Below are positions 1-9,803 of a DNA stretch of 64,000 nucleotides, piece by piece; the first letter of the stretch is position 1; each line of letters opens with the position of its first letter. This stretch comes from Kangiella sp. (GTDB taxonomy: Bacteria; Pseudomonadota; Gammaproteobacteria; Enterobacterales; Kangiellaceae), in assembly GCA_028284185.1 (NCBI GenBank), contig JANQSG010000015.1, positions 62,001-126,000 of the forward strand, in the 5' to 3' direction. The position numbers were made by a program, and so were the translations under genes. The notes under the pieces are model-generated. The model did no database searches, was not told the DNA's origin, and saw only the letters and a program-made list of their open reading frames with translations.

Positions 1-1
1 G

Positions 2-1588
2 GGTGATTTTGGTTCTACTGAAGGTTTAGCTAAACAAAAAGCTTTTAATCAGGAGTTTTTAAACAAAATTAATCAAATTGATGCTGCAAAATTAATCGGT
101 CAGGATTTATTGAGTTATCAAATTTTTAAGGATGAGCGCCTGGCTGAAAAAGCTGGAGAACGGTATCTGGATCATTTGCAGCCTATTCAGCAGTTTTATA
201 ATCCATTTAACTTTTTGGCCATGTTGGGTTCTGGTCAAAGTGCCCAGCCGTTTAAAACAGTTAAGGACTACGAAAATTGGCTTAATCGTTTGTCGGAAGT
301 GCCAACCGCTGTAGAGGTGGTGATTGCCAATATGCGTCAGGGAATGCAAAAAGGAGTGGTGCAGCCTAAAGTTTTGATGCAAAAAGTTTTGCCACAACTT
401 AAAGCGCATATCACTGATGATGTGGAGAAAAGTCTGTTTTATGGTCCAGTTAGGTCCATGCCTGACTCTTTTTCAGAAGAAGACAAAAAGCGCCTATCAG
501 CAGCTTATATAGAAGCCATTAAGTCCATCGTGGTTCCTTCATATAGAAAAATTCATGACTTTGTTGAACAGGAATATTTACCAACTGCACGTGATACTCA
601 CGGCATGGTGGCGCTACCTAATGGTAAGGATTGGTACGCTTTTAAAGTCAAACAAACCACCAGTACGGATTTAACTCCTGAGCAGATTCACCAAATAGGC
701 CTGGATGAAGTGACGCGTATTCATAAGGAAATGGACAATGTTATGAAACAGGTGGAGTTTAACGGTACTTTAAAGGAATTTTTTGCGTTCACAAAGAACA
801 GTAAGCAGTTTACCTTTAAAGATAAACGAGCCATGCTGGATGCTTATGAAAGCTTAAGAGAGCAACTGGATAAGGCTGCTCCTAGTTTGTTTAAAGTGAT
901 TCCGAAAGCACAATTTGAAATCCGAGCAGTAGAAGCTTTCAGGGAACAATCTGCTTCCAGCGCTTCTTATCAAAGAGCGGCGCCAGATGGCTCGCGTCCA
1001 GGTGTTTTTTACGTCAATACCTACGATTTATCGGCCAGACCCAGCTGGACGGTGGAGTCTTTGTATCTGCATGAGGCTGTGCCAGGACATCATTTCCAAA
1101 TTTCTACCCAGCAAGAGTTAGAGGGTATTCCGGATTTTCGCCGCTTTGGTGGTACTACAGCTTATGTTGAAGGCTGGGGACTCTATTCTGAATCCTTAGG
1201 TAAGGAAATGGGGGTTTATACTGACCCTTATCAATACTTTGGTGCTTTGGCCGCTGAATTATGGCGCGCCATTCGTCTGGTGGTCGATACGGGCTTACAT
1301 GCTAAAGGCTGGACTCGTGAGCAGGTTCTTGAATATATGCAAGCTAATTCACCTGCAGCTGAAGCTCGTCGAGTTTCTGAAGCTGAGCGTTTTATGGCAA
1401 TTCCGTCTCAGGCATTGGCTTATAAGATCGGTCAGCTAAAGATTCGTGAACTTAGAACTTTGGCGGAGAGCGAATTGGGAGACAAATTTGATGTGCGTGA
1501 GTTCCACTATCAAGTGTTAAAAGATGGCGCTTTGCCTCTCAATATTTTAGAAGCAAAAATTAGAAAGTGGATTAAAGCCAGTAAATAA
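2..1588 (+). CDS. DUF885 family protein (putative peptidase/lipoprotein), 5' truncated by window edge
   Basis: Frame is open from base 2, so the track start at 110 (TTG) is an artefact; contains LYLHEAVPGHHFQ and GTTAYVEGWGLYSE, typical of DUF885. Confidence 0.85.
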   Translation, partial: GDFGSTEGLAKQKAFNQEFLNKINQIDAAKLIGQDLLSYQIFKDERLAEKAGERYLDHLQPIQQFYNPFNFLAMLGSGQSAQPFKTVKDYENWLNRLSEVPTAVEVVIANMRQGMQKGVVQPKVLMQKVLPQLKAHITDDVEKSLFYGPVRSMPDSFSEEDKKRLSAAYIEAIKSIVVPSYRKIHDFVEQEYLPTARDTHGMVALPNGKDWYAFKVKQTTSTDLTPEQIHQIGLDEVTRIHKEMDNVMKQVEFNGTLKEFFAFTKNSKQFTFKDKRAMLDAYESLREQLDKAAPSLFKVIPKAQFEIRAVEAFREQSASSASYQRAAPDGSRPGVFYVNTYDLSARPSWTVESLYLHEAVPGHHFQISTQQELEGIPDFRRFGGTTAYVEGWGLYSESLGKEMGVYTDPYQYFGALAAELWRAIRLVVDTGLHAKGWTREQVLEYMQANSPAAEARRVSEAERFMAIPSQALAYKIGQLKIRELRTLAESELGDKFDVREFHYQVLKDGALPLNILEAKIRKWIKASK

Positions 1589-1604
1589 AAGTAGTGTTTT
1601 GTTA

Positions 1605-1632
1605 GAAAGCCGATTTTTATCGGCTTTTTTAC
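1605..1632 (+). terminator. Rho-independent terminator
   Basis: AAAGCCGAttttta TCGGCTTTTTT hairpin plus T-run. Confidence 0.8.
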
Positions 1633-1721
1633 TTTTAAAGGCAAGTTAAAAATTTTTGCATCCAAATTAAAACTTGTATGACTCTTATAGATAAACGAAC
1701 ATTATTTTTGAGGTAATTAAG

Positions 1722-2093
1722 ATGCAAGAAGAATTTTGGGTTCCTTTAATAGTTTTTGGTTCATTCGCTGGAGTGATCATCAGCTACTTTATGTATGCAC
1801 ATAAAAACAAGGTGGTGATCATGAAAACCATTGAAAAGGCAGTGGAAAATGGCACTAATTTGACCCCTGAATTATTAGAAAAGTTAAGTAATTCTAAAAC
1901 GGTACAGCCGCCGAGAGTGAAAGATCTAAGACGTGGTATAGTGTTGGCTTCTATTGGTATTGCTGGCTTTGTAGCAAGTTTTATGTTCTCACATCCAGAG
2001 CCACAAGAAGCATTTAGGATCTTATCCATGTTGCCATTATTTATGGGCGCTGGTTTCTTATTGGTCTGGAAACTCAATCGTTACGAAGATTAA
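1722..2093 (+). CDS. DUF6249-like small membrane protein
   Basis: 123 aa, N-terminal TM then two further TM segments; directly upstream of an ECF sigma gene. Confidence 0.55.
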   Translation: MQEEFWVPLIVFGSFAGVIISYFMYAHKNKVVIMKTIEKAVENGTNLTPELLEKLSNSKTVQPPRVKDLRRGIVLASIGIAGFVASFMFSHPEPQEAFRILSMLPLFMGAGFLLVWKLNRYED

Positions 2094-2116
2094 TCCATAG
2101 ACTTGATCAGGCTCAA

Positions 2117-2659
2117 ATGAAGTTTTCAGCTAGAAGTGACAATGAGCTGGTGGCTTTGGCTATCAGCTCTTCTGATCAAAAGGCTTTTACCCTGATTGTT
2201 GAGCGCTATCAATCCATGATTCGACAGTTTTTAAGACGCTTAACGGCGGGTGATTATCATCTGTCTGATGATTTAGCTCAGGAAACCTTTATTTTGGCTT
2301 ATCAAAAACTGTATACCTATAAAGCCAAAGGTAGCCTGAAATCCTGGTTACATACCATTGCCTATCGTCAGTTTTTGAAACAGTTAAAGCAACATAAAAC
2401 TCTTGAGCTGGATGATGGACAGACGATATTGATCAGCGAGCCGCAAAGTGCTTTGGAGGCTGATCTATTGGCGGAAAAATTGATGTTGCGTTTATCACCG
2501 GATGAAAGGGTGGTGATGACACTGTTTATGTCGGCAGGGATGAGTCATTCAGAAATTGAAGCAGTAACCCAAATGCCACTGGGTACCGTGAAATCGCACA
2601 TCCAACGTGCTAAAGTGAAATTGCATAAGTTGATTGATAAAAGTCAATTAGTGGCTTGA
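2117..2659 (+). CDS. ECF-type RNA polymerase sigma factor
   Basis: Region 2 (DDLAQETFILAYQKLYTYKAKGSLKSWLHTIAYRQFL) and region 4 (MPLGTVKSHIQRAKVKL). Confidence 0.9.
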   Translation: MKFSARSDNELVALAISSSDQKAFTLIVERYQSMIRQFLRRLTAGDYHLSDDLAQETFILAYQKLYTYKAKGSLKSWLHTIAYRQFLKQLKQHKTLELDDGQTILISEPQSALEADLLAEKLMLRLSPDERVVMTLFMSAGMSHSEIEAVTQMPLGTVKSHIQRAKVKLHKLIDKSQLVA

Positions 2660-2681
2660 TCAAGGTTGTGAGGTAAGTGAA

Positions 2682-2981
2682 ATGTTAGAACGATTATTGG
2701 AATATCATCAAAATTTAATTTCTGATGAATTTATACAAGCATTGTTAACCAGGATCCAAAAGCGTTATCAGACCCGTGTCTTAGTTCTTGGTATTTTTAG
2801 TTTATTAGGGCTGGCTGCCGCATTAATAGCGGTTAATGGATTACTGGAGCTAAACTGGTATCGCAGTTTTGAACAGTATTTAACCGATATGAATTTGACA
2901 ATGGTGGCTTCTATTGTCGCGGCAATTGGTTTTATTGGTTTCGTTGTTTGGATTTTTAATGAAGAAATTCAAGCTTTTTAG
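2682..2981 (+). CDS. Small two-TM protein downstream of ECF sigma (candidate anti-sigma)
   Basis: 99 aa ORF, 22 nt after the sigma stop codon; short cytosolic helix EFIQALLTRIQKRYQTR then two TMs. Confidence 0.6.
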   Translation: MLERLLEYHQNLISDEFIQALLTRIQKRYQTRVLVLGIFSLLGLAAALIAVNGLLELNWYRSFEQYLTDMNLTMVASIVAAIGFIGFVVWIFNEEIQAF

Positions 2982-3009
2982 CAATTTTAATTCAAGTTTT
3001 ATCCAGGCC

Positions 3010-3627
3010 TTAATCTAGGCTATCCCACATCTGCTTAAGCACTCGCCTGGCATTAGTTTCAAAATCAGGCATAAAAATTGCCATCTCCGTATTACTTAAA
3101 GCTGATTTAAGGTTATGAGCCGGATTGGCAGTTCTCCATAAACCTTGCACAAAGTAATAAGAGTCCATTAGCCATTGTCCTGCTTTTTGTCGATCTTCAT
3201 TTAAAGCTTTGGCCATAGCTGTTGTAAAAGCGGTAAATGCGGCCATCAGGTTTTTATAAAACGCCACCACTTTTTCTGCATCACAGCGGGTTTCCAGAAT
3301 ATTTCTGTAATTTAACAGTTTGAATTTATAGGGATTTTTACTGACAAAATCGATTAATAGCTGGATAATTTCATCGATAGAATCAGTTTTAGAATGGATT
3401 TTTTTAGGATCCGCCCACTGTAAAAAGTATTTCTCCAAAAGAGCCAGATAAATCTCTTCCTTGTTTTTAAAATAGAGATATACAGTGCCTTTAGCTATAG
3501 AGCTGTAGAGGCAAATTGAGGTTACGGTAGGAAACTCACCATCCTGCTTGATAAACAAATCTTCAGCAGACATTAAAATTTCTTGACGCTTCTCTAATTT
3601 TTGAACTGTAGAGTAGGCTCGGCTCAT
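3010..3627 (-). CDS. TetR/AcrR family transcriptional regulator
   Basis: N-terminal HTH (KGTVYLYFKNKEEIYLAL) typical of TetR. Confidence 0.9.
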   Translation of the reverse strand: MSRAYSTVQKLEKRQEILMSAEDLFIKQDGEFPTVTSICLYSSIAKGTVYLYFKNKEEIYLALLEKYFLQWADPKKIHSKTDSIDEIIQLLIDFVSKNPYKFKLLNYRNILETRCDAEKVVAFYKNLMAAFTAFTTAMAKALNEDRQKAGQWLMDSYYFVQGLWRTANPAHNLKSALSNTEMAIFMPDFETNARRVLKQMWDSLD

Positions 3628-3690
3628 AAACTAATGACTTTGGATCCCAAAATAAAAATTTATGGGGCTATATTAACGTTGTAGGATTCT

Positions 3691-3709
3691 AAATGACTGC
3701 AGGTCATTT
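3691..3709. promoter_or_regulatory. Inverted repeat, candidate TetR operator
   Basis: AAATGAC-tgcag-GTCATTT in the tetR/peroxiredoxin divergent intergenic region. Confidence 0.5.
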
Positions 3710-3843
3710 GTGAACGAACGATTGTCGTATTTAAAACAATTTTACGCTTATCAGCGCTAACTTATTGATGTAACAAATTGGACTCATAATAATCTTATCA
3801 AAGCTTATGTCATAATCATTTATTGCGGAAGGTCTATATATTT

Positions 3844-4509
3844 ATGAAAACCATTAAAATTAGTCTTATTTTAGCTCTGTTGCTAGGCTTTAATGCACCA
3901 CTAAAAGCGATTGATAGAACCCAGATAGCTGAAAAAGCATCGGATGTAGCCCCGATCCTAATTGGCGAAACCATACCCGACGTCACTTTGTTCAGTCCTG
4001 AAGGTAAGCCATTGAATTTAAAGCAGGAAGTGGCTAAAAAGCCAACCATTTTGCTGTTTTATCGTGGTGGCTGGTGTCCTTTTTGTAATGCTCAATTAAG
4101 CCAAATTCAACAGGTTGAAGCAAAAATCAAAGACTTGGGCTATCAACTAATCGCCATTAGCCCGGATACGCCGGATGCTTTAAAAAAATCGATAAAAGAG
4201 CGTGAGTTAGATTATCAGTTGGCATCAGATTTTAACCTGCAAGCGACTCGTCAGTTTGGTTTAGCTTTTTATATTTCTAAAAAATATAATGATAAAGTTA
4301 AAAGTATTGGTGGTAAAACCCAGAAACTTGAAGGTGATGAGCGCAGTATCTTGCCTGTGCCAGCGGTCTTTATTCTGGATCAAGAAGGTGTGATTCAGTT
4401 TGAATACGTTAATCCTAATTTTCGGGTTCGTGTGAATCCGCAGTTGTTAATAGATGCTGCTCGTTATGCTCTGGGTGATGGAGTAGCAAGCAAGATGAAA
4501 ATAAAGTAA
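3844..4509 (+). CDS. AhpC/TSA-family peroxiredoxin-like protein with signal peptide
   Basis: FYRGGWCPFCNAQL motif; N-terminal hydrophobic leader. Start moved to the internal ATG (MKTIKISLILALLLG). Confidence 0.8.
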   Translation: MKTIKISLILALLLGFNAPLKAIDRTQIAEKASDVAPILIGETIPDVTLFSPEGKPLNLKQEVAKKPTILLFYRGGWCPFCNAQLSQIQQVEAKIKDLGYQLIAISPDTPDALKKSIKERELDYQLASDFNLQATRQFGLAFYISKKYNDKVKSIGGKTQKLEGDERSILPVPAVFILDQEGVIQFEYVNPNFRVRVNPQLLIDAARYALGDGVASKMKIK

Positions 4510-4514
4510 AAATA

Positions 4515-4543
4515 AAGAAAGGGCTCAAAAGAGCCCTTTTTTA
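4515..4543. terminator. Bidirectional Rho-independent terminator between convergent genes
   Basis: AAAGGGCTCaaaaGAGCCCTTTTTT. Confidence 0.85.
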
Positions 4544-5422
4544 TACTGTTAATTTGATTGCAGAGTCATTAATACTCAATGGCTCTGCGCTAGCGTTATC
4601 CTTAAGGCTGATTAAAGCCTCTAATCCGTTTTGGCCGAGTGCGCAATTGATCAAGGTTCCTACTTTTCTTTGATTTTGATTGGTAATATCGGTGCCAGCT
4701 TCAATAACTGAATCACTCTCAATAAAGGCTTGATGAGGGTGGATTTTTAAACTGCCGCGATAATGCATCCTCGCCACCACTTCCTGGCCGGTATAACAGC
4801 CTTTGTCAAAACTGACCCCGTTATTTTCAGTAAGACCCGTATAATGGGGAAGCAGACTTTCGATGGTACTGGCTAGCACCATAGGAATCGAGTTTCGAAC
4901 TTGCTCAAGTGCCAATAGATCGGTTTTTGTAACTGCATAGCCTGATAAATGAGCTTGCTTAAACTGCTCCCAATGATCTGGATTTAACGCAGAAACCGTT
5001 AGCTTGCCTAAAATAAACTGTTGGCCATAGTCTTCAAGAGACGCTTGGCTGAAGTGTTTAAGTTTTGGGCTATTATTAGCAGCAAGCAGTAATAAATTTT
5101 GTTCAATGCTGATATCCACCTGGAAAAATACTGCGTATTTTGCAAGGTTGCTGACAAAGTGTTCAGCGACTTCTTTTGGCATCACAAGCCAATACTGTAT
5201 GGGCTCCGGCGATGTTTGCAGCAAATAAAAAGTAGCGTGTAAACGTCCTTGTACATTGCAATAGCCACCTAAAATGGTTGTTTGACCATCAGCTTGATTG
5301 ACGTCACAAGTTAATTGGCCTTGCAATAACTTACTGCTATCGGATCCGGTAACACGGACAATGGCGTATTGATCCAGTATTTGATATTGGGTTTGCTTTT
5401 CCATTGATTGGATAAAAGTCAC
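4541..5422 (-). CDS. ygfZ: YgfZ/GcvT-domain folate-binding Fe-S cluster repair protein
   Basis: Contains the signature KGCYTGQEVVARMHYRG. Confidence 0.9.
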   Translation of the reverse strand: MTFIQSMEKQTQYQILDQYAIVRVTGSDSSKLLQGQLTCDVNQADGQTTILGGYCNVQGRLHATFYLLQTSPEPIQYWLVMPKEVAEHFVSNLAKYAVFFQVDISIEQNLLLLAANNSPKLKHFSQASLEDYGQQFILGKLTVSALNPDHWEQFKQAHLSGYAVTKTDLLALEQVRNSIPMVLASTIESLLPHYTGLTENNGVSFDKGCYTGQEVVARMHYRGSLKIHPHQAFIESDSVIEAGTDITNQNQRKVGTLINCALGQNGLEALISLKDNASAEPLSINDSAIKLTV

Positions 5423-5530
5423 TTGATTTAAAAAGGTAGTTAAATTTTACTCTGAAATTTAGTGCTTTTGTACTATAGAAGTTATAATTAAACCAATCAA
5501 AAGTTTGAAATTCAGATTAATGGCAATTTG

Positions 5531-5815
5531 ATGACGCAATCAACAGATTCTAACCAAGATGAGCTAAAAGATGAATTAAGGGCAATGCTTTGGGCGACGC
5601 GCCGGGGGATGCTGGAACTGGATGTGATTTTAACACCTTATTTACAGCAAACTTTTGCCAGCATGAATCAAGAGGCAATTGCGCATTTCAAAAGCTTTTT
5701 AGAGCAGGATGATCCGGATTTATATGCTTGGTTAATGGGCTTTGAAACACCAAAAGCTGAATTTCAGGAACTAACGCAAAACATTCGTCAATTTATTGAT
5801 AGTAAAATTCAATAA
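5531..5815 (+). CDS. sdhE: Succinate dehydrogenase assembly factor SdhE
   Basis: RRGMLELDVILTPYL signature (RGxxE); adjacent to ygfZ and a ygfX-like ORF as in other gammaproteobacteria. Confidence 0.85.
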   Translation: MTQSTDSNQDELKDELRAMLWATRRGMLELDVILTPYLQQTFASMNQEAIAHFKSFLEQDDPDLYAWLMGFETPKAEFQELTQNIRQFIDSKIQ

Positions 5816-5859
5816 GCCCTGATTGGGTATTAACATGTTGTTTTTAAAAGGATTTTCAG

Positions 5860-6315
5860 CTGAACTTAAATATTAAACTCCACAAATCCCGTCAGATTTT
5901 TTATTGGTCTGGACTCTTTTGGTTGGGTCTTTATGGCTTTGTTGGTTATTTATGGTTTAGCCAAAAGATTCAACTAAGTGGTTTTATTCTAGTATTTATT
6001 GTGTTTTTGTTGCTGCTGACTACTTATTTGCATTGGCGCCAGCTTGAACGGATTTTGACACAGGTTAAGGCCATTTACTGGAACCAGCAACAATGGTCAT
6101 TATTAATCAATAAACGAAAGCGCCCCATTGTGCTCAGTACTGCTAGCCGCATCCTGCCTAATCTGATTTTGCTGAAATACCATTTCAGGCATACTGCGGA
6201 GCGAAAAATAATGGGTGAGTATAGCCTGGTTTTGGCCAGAGACGCCATGAGCGATGAAGATTTTCGGCACCTTTCCCGTACCTTAAAGTTTCTGGGAGCG
6301 CTAGATAAGGACTAG
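5860..6315 (+). CDS. YgfX (CptA)-like membrane protein
   Basis: Track start 5923 is TTG; the frame is open upstream to a CTG at 5860 preceded by AAAAGGA, giving LNIKLHKSRQIFYWSGLFWLG... Confidence 0.6.
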   Translation: MNLNIKLHKSRQIFYWSGLFWLGLYGFVGYLWFSQKIQLSGFILVFIVFLLLLTTYLHWRQLERILTQVKAIYWNQQQWSLLINKRKRPIVLSTASRILPNLILLKYHFRHTAERKIMGEYSLVLARDAMSDEDFRHLSRTLKFLGALDKD

Positions 6316-6333
6316 TCAGGAATTAAATAGGGG

Positions 6334-7941
6334 TTAATCAGGAGCTATGTGGGTTTCTTTGGTTTCAGCTAACAGTTCAGGGTAATCCAGTGTGTAATGC
6401 AGACCGCGACTTTCTTTACGGGCAAGTGCACAGAGCACAATAAGTTCAGCAACCAGCACCAGATTACGTAACTCAATTAGATCGTTGGATACCTTAAAGT
6501 GAGCATAATACTCCTGAATTTCCTGTTTTAACAATTCAATCCGCCTTAGGGCGCGCTGTAAGCGTTTATCGCTGCGAACAATGCCAACATAATTCCACAT
6601 TAACTGGCGCAGTTCGTGCCAGTTATGATTAAGGATCACTTCTTCATCTGAGTCTGTTACCTGACTTTCATCCCAGGCCGGCAAAATTCGGGGTGGCGTG
6701 AGATCATGCCAGTTACTTTTTATATCATTAGCGGCGGCTTGTGCAAAAACCAGACATTCCAATAATGAATTACTGGCCATACGGTTAGCGCCATGCAATC
6801 CGGTACAGGCCACCTCGCCAATGGCATAAAGGCCAGGCAAATCAGTTTGGCTGTGTAAGTTAACCTTGACACCGCCACAAGTATAATGCGCTGCAGGAAC
6901 TACCGGAATCGCATCTTTGGTCATGTCGATACCAAATTCCAGCAGCTTGTTGTAAATGGTGGGGAAGTGGCTTTTAATAAAATCAGGATCCTGGTGGCTA
7001 ATGTCGAGATAAACACAATCGATACCGAATTTTTTAATTTCGTGATCAATAGCCTGTGCCACTATATCGCGTGATGCCAATTCTGCACGTTCGTCATATT
7101 CCGGCATAAAGCGCTCACCATTGGGGCGGCGCAAAATAGCGCCTTCGCCACGCAGTGCCTCGGTAATTAAAAAGCTGCGCGCTGCGGGGTGGTACAGGCA
7201 AGTTGGATGAAATTGATTAAACTCCAGATTAGCGACGCTACAGCCTGCGCGCCAGGCCATAGCAATGCCATCGCCACTGGCGATATCGGGGTTAGAAGTA
7301 TAAAGATAAACTTTACTGGCGCCGCCGGTGGCTAAAATAACAAAGCGGGCACTAATGGTTTCGACCTTGTCTTGAACCAAATTTAGCACATAGGCACCGA
7401 CACAACGATTATCATGGGCAGTGTTGCCCAGCTTATGCTCGGTGATTAGATCGACCGCTATATAATGCTCAAGGATTTGGATATTAGGTTCAGCTTTAAC
7501 CGCGGCAACTAAAGTGGTTGAAACTTCTTTGCCGGTAGCATCATCGGAATGAATAATGCGTCTTTGGCTATGGCCACCTTCGCGGGTCAGGTGGTATTCT
7601 TGATCCTGCTTACTAAAAGCCACGCCGCGATCAATCAGCCAATGAATGGCTTCAGTGGAATGTTCTACAGTAAAGCGTACAGCCTGTTCATCGCATAGAC
7701 CACCACCTGCAATCAAGGTATCGGTTACATGGGCATCTACACTATCATTTTTATGTAAAACCGCGGCAATACCGCCTTGCGCATAAAAAGTTGAACCTTC
7801 GGTGACTTCGGCTTTACTTAAAACTGTAACCTTACCCAAATCAGCCAGCCTTAATGCTGCTGATAGTCCAGCAGCGCCACTGCCAATGATTAAAATATCC
7901 GTTGCTATTGATCCCTTAGTGTGCTGATTATCGGCTGTCAT
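6334..7941 (-). CDS. nadB: L-aspartate oxidase
   Basis: FAD-binding [40 protein letters not shown] motifs. Confidence 0.95.
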   Translation of the reverse strand: MTADNQHTKGSIATDILIIGSGAAGLSAALRLADLGKVTVLSKAEVTEGSTFYAQGGIAAVLHKNDSVDAHVTDTLIAGGGLCDEQAVRFTVEHSTEAIHWLIDRGVAFSKQDQEYHLTREGGHSQRRIIHSDDATGKEVSTTLVAAVKAEPNIQILEHYIAVDLITEHKLGNTAHDNRCVGAYVLNLVQDKVETISARFVILATGGASKVYLYTSNPDIASGDGIAMAWRAGCSVANLEFNQFHPTCLYHPAARSFLITEALRGEGAILRRPNGERFMPEYDERAELASRDIVAQAIDHEIKKFGIDCVYLDISHQDPDFIKSHFPTIYNKLLEFGIDMTKDAIPVVPAAHYTCGGVKVNLHSQTDLPGLYAIGEVACTGLHGANRMASNSLLECLVFAQAAANDIKSNWHDLTPPRILPAWDESQVTDSDEEVILNHNWHELRQLMWNYVGIVRSDKRLQRALRRIELLKQEIQEYYAHFKVSNDLIELRNLVLVAELIVLCALARKESRGLHYTLDYPELLAETKETHIAPD

Positions 7942-7976
7942 GGGGCTTTGACCTGTTATTTTTTATTCAGATGGTT

Positions 7977-8004
7977 GAACTTTTCGTGTGGCTCTTAGGT
8001 CTGT
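7977..8004 (+). promoter_or_regulatory. Candidate sigmaE-type promoter upstream of rpoE
   Basis: GAACTT-N16-GTCTGT. Confidence 0.4.
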
Positions 8005-8246
8005 TAAGACTATTGTGTAAACTAAATGTACTGCTTTATGTCTTGGTTATCGCTTCTACTAGAGCTGCTTCAACTAGGGCGACTGTACCATAAGACATTT
8101 GGCAATCCCATAGCTTGAGTCGGGATTTTCTTTTATTAGAATAAGCCGATAAAATACATTAAGATCCAAAGTTGTGCATTATATAAACCGAGTCGAAAAA
8201 TATTACTAATCAGACTAGCAATAACAACATATTGAAGGGGAATTTA

Positions 8247-8837
8247 GTGTCTGAGCCAAATCAAGACTCAGAGTTGGTCGCGCGCGTCCAAGCTGGTGAT
8301 AAAGCTGCATTTGATTTGTTGGTGAGAAAATACCAACATAAAATTATGAACCTTATTTCTCGTTTTGTTAAAGATTCGGATGAGGTGATGGATGTTTCTC
8401 AAGAGGCTTTTATTAAAGCTTACCGTGCTTTACCAAGTTTCCGAGGCGATAGTGCCTTTTATACCTGGCTCTATCGAATAGCGATTAATACAGCTAAAAA
8501 TCACCTGGTTTCACGTGGTCGCCGTCCACCTGGTTCGGATATTGATGCGATTGAAGCCGAGCAATATGAGGGCGGCGATGCTTTGCGTGATACTGGCAGC
8601 CCTGAACGCCTCATGTTTCGTGATGAAATCCGCAAGCTGATCTTTAAAACCATTGATGAGCTGCCAGAGGATCTAAAGACCGCCATTAGTTTGCGCGAAA
8701 TGGAAGGTTTGAGTTATGAAGAAATTTCTGAGGTGATGGAGTGCCCGGTGGGTACGGTCAGATCGCGCATTTTTAGGGCGCGAGATGCGATCGATCAAAA
8801 AATTGCTCCACTGTTGGAGCAGGGTTGGCGTTCATAA
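8247..8837 (+). CDS. rpoE: RNA polymerase sigma-E factor
   Basis: LVARVQAGDKAAFDLLVRKYQHKI...PEDLKTAISLREMEGLSYEEISEVMECPVGTVRSRIFRARDAID; GTG start at 8247 with AGGGG Shine-Dalgarno. Confidence 0.97.
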   Translation: MSEPNQDSELVARVQAGDKAAFDLLVRKYQHKIMNLISRFVKDSDEVMDVSQEAFIKAYRALPSFRGDSAFYTWLYRIAINTAKNHLVSRGRRPPGSDIDAIEAEQYEGGDALRDTGSPERLMFRDEIRKLIFKTIDELPEDLKTAISLREMEGLSYEEISEVMECPVGTVRSRIFRARDAIDQKIAPLLEQGWRS

Positions 8838-8905
8838 AAACAGAGCTTATTGCTGAATAAATCCTGATTTTTGAGTAATAAGACAAATTTATTTACATTT
8901 TTTGT

Positions 8906-8932
8906 GAACTTTTTACCAAGTGATTAGTCAAT
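8906..8932 (+). promoter_or_regulatory. Candidate sigmaE-type promoter upstream of rseA
   Basis: GAACTT-N15-GTCAAT, near the sigmaE consensus. Confidence 0.5.
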
Positions 8933-9040
8933 TGGTTAACTGAAAAACGTATAAAAATATCAGCTTGAACTGGTTTCAACGTATTTTTCAGACTTAAGTT
9001 TTTGATATTTAAGTAATTATTGGGTTTTAGAGGATAAAAT

Positions 9041-9694
9041 ATGGTTTTCGATTCAAAACAAATAGCCAGTAAATTTCTTGATGGCGATTTGAATTCGAAA
9101 AATGACTTGTTGCAGTTGGTATCTGATAAGGATGCCAAGGTTGCTTATAGTCGTTATCAATTAATTGGCAATCTAATGCGCCAGGAAGCCATAGCACCAG
9201 ATGTTTGCATTGCAGATGGTGTGATGGATGCTTTGGCTGATGAAGCTACTGTTTTAGCTCCTCGTAAGGATAAAGTTGCGGAATCTCAGCAAGGTTCCAG
9301 TGTTATTAGTTTACCAGCTCGCCTGGGTAAGCGAGTAGCCAAGCAAATCGGCGGCTTTGCCATTGCTGCTTCAGTGGCTCTGGTGGCGTTGCTCAATACC
9401 AATATGTTAGGTCAGAACTCCCAAATTCCACAAGTTGCCGGACAAAACTTTGCCACTCAGGTCGTTGCCACTAATACAGCTGTTGCTGCAATAGATGTGG
9501 ATCGTGAGCAGTTGGAGCAGGCTCATCAGTTTTTCTCTGAGTTGTCACAATTACAAAATGCAGGTTTACCCGTTATTCAGACCGTTTCCAACCAAAAAGC
9601 TGTCGCCATTCAAGTACCTTTGGCAAAAGCACAGGAGCAAGAGGTCAAACAGGATGATCGTGACCTGATAAACAAACAGGAAATGAAACAATAG
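9041..9694 (+). CDS. rseA: Sigma-E anti-sigma factor RseA
   Basis: Position after rpoE; N-terminal FLDGDL region and a single central TM. Confidence 0.8.
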   Translation: MVFDSKQIASKFLDGDLNSKNDLLQLVSDKDAKVAYSRYQLIGNLMRQEAIAPDVCIADGVMDALADEATVLAPRKDKVAESQQGSSVISLPARLGKRVAKQIGGFAIAASVALVALLNTNMLGQNSQIPQVAGQNFATQVVATNTAVAAIDVDREQLEQAHQFFSELSQLQNAGLPVIQTVSNQKAVAIQVPLAKAQEQEVKQDDRDLINKQEMKQ

Positions 9695-9740
9695 CTCAAA
9701 TTCATCTTATTGATTGCCCTCGTAAGTGAAATTAAGCGTA

Positions 9741-9779
9741 TAATGCCCATTAACTAGCAAATTAATGGGCATTTTTTTG
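9741..9779 (+). terminator. Rho-independent terminator between rseA and rseC
   Basis: AATGCCCATTAActagcaaaTTAATGGGCATTTTTTT. Confidence 0.9.
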
Positions 9780-9803
9780 CCTGAATTTTAAGATAGGCTA
9801 TTG

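Noticed and set aside
107-409. Minus-strand ORF overlapping the DUF885 gene
   Set aside because: Shadow ORF of a well-supported plus-strand CDS; same reasoning applies to the other antisense ORFs inside housekeeping genes.
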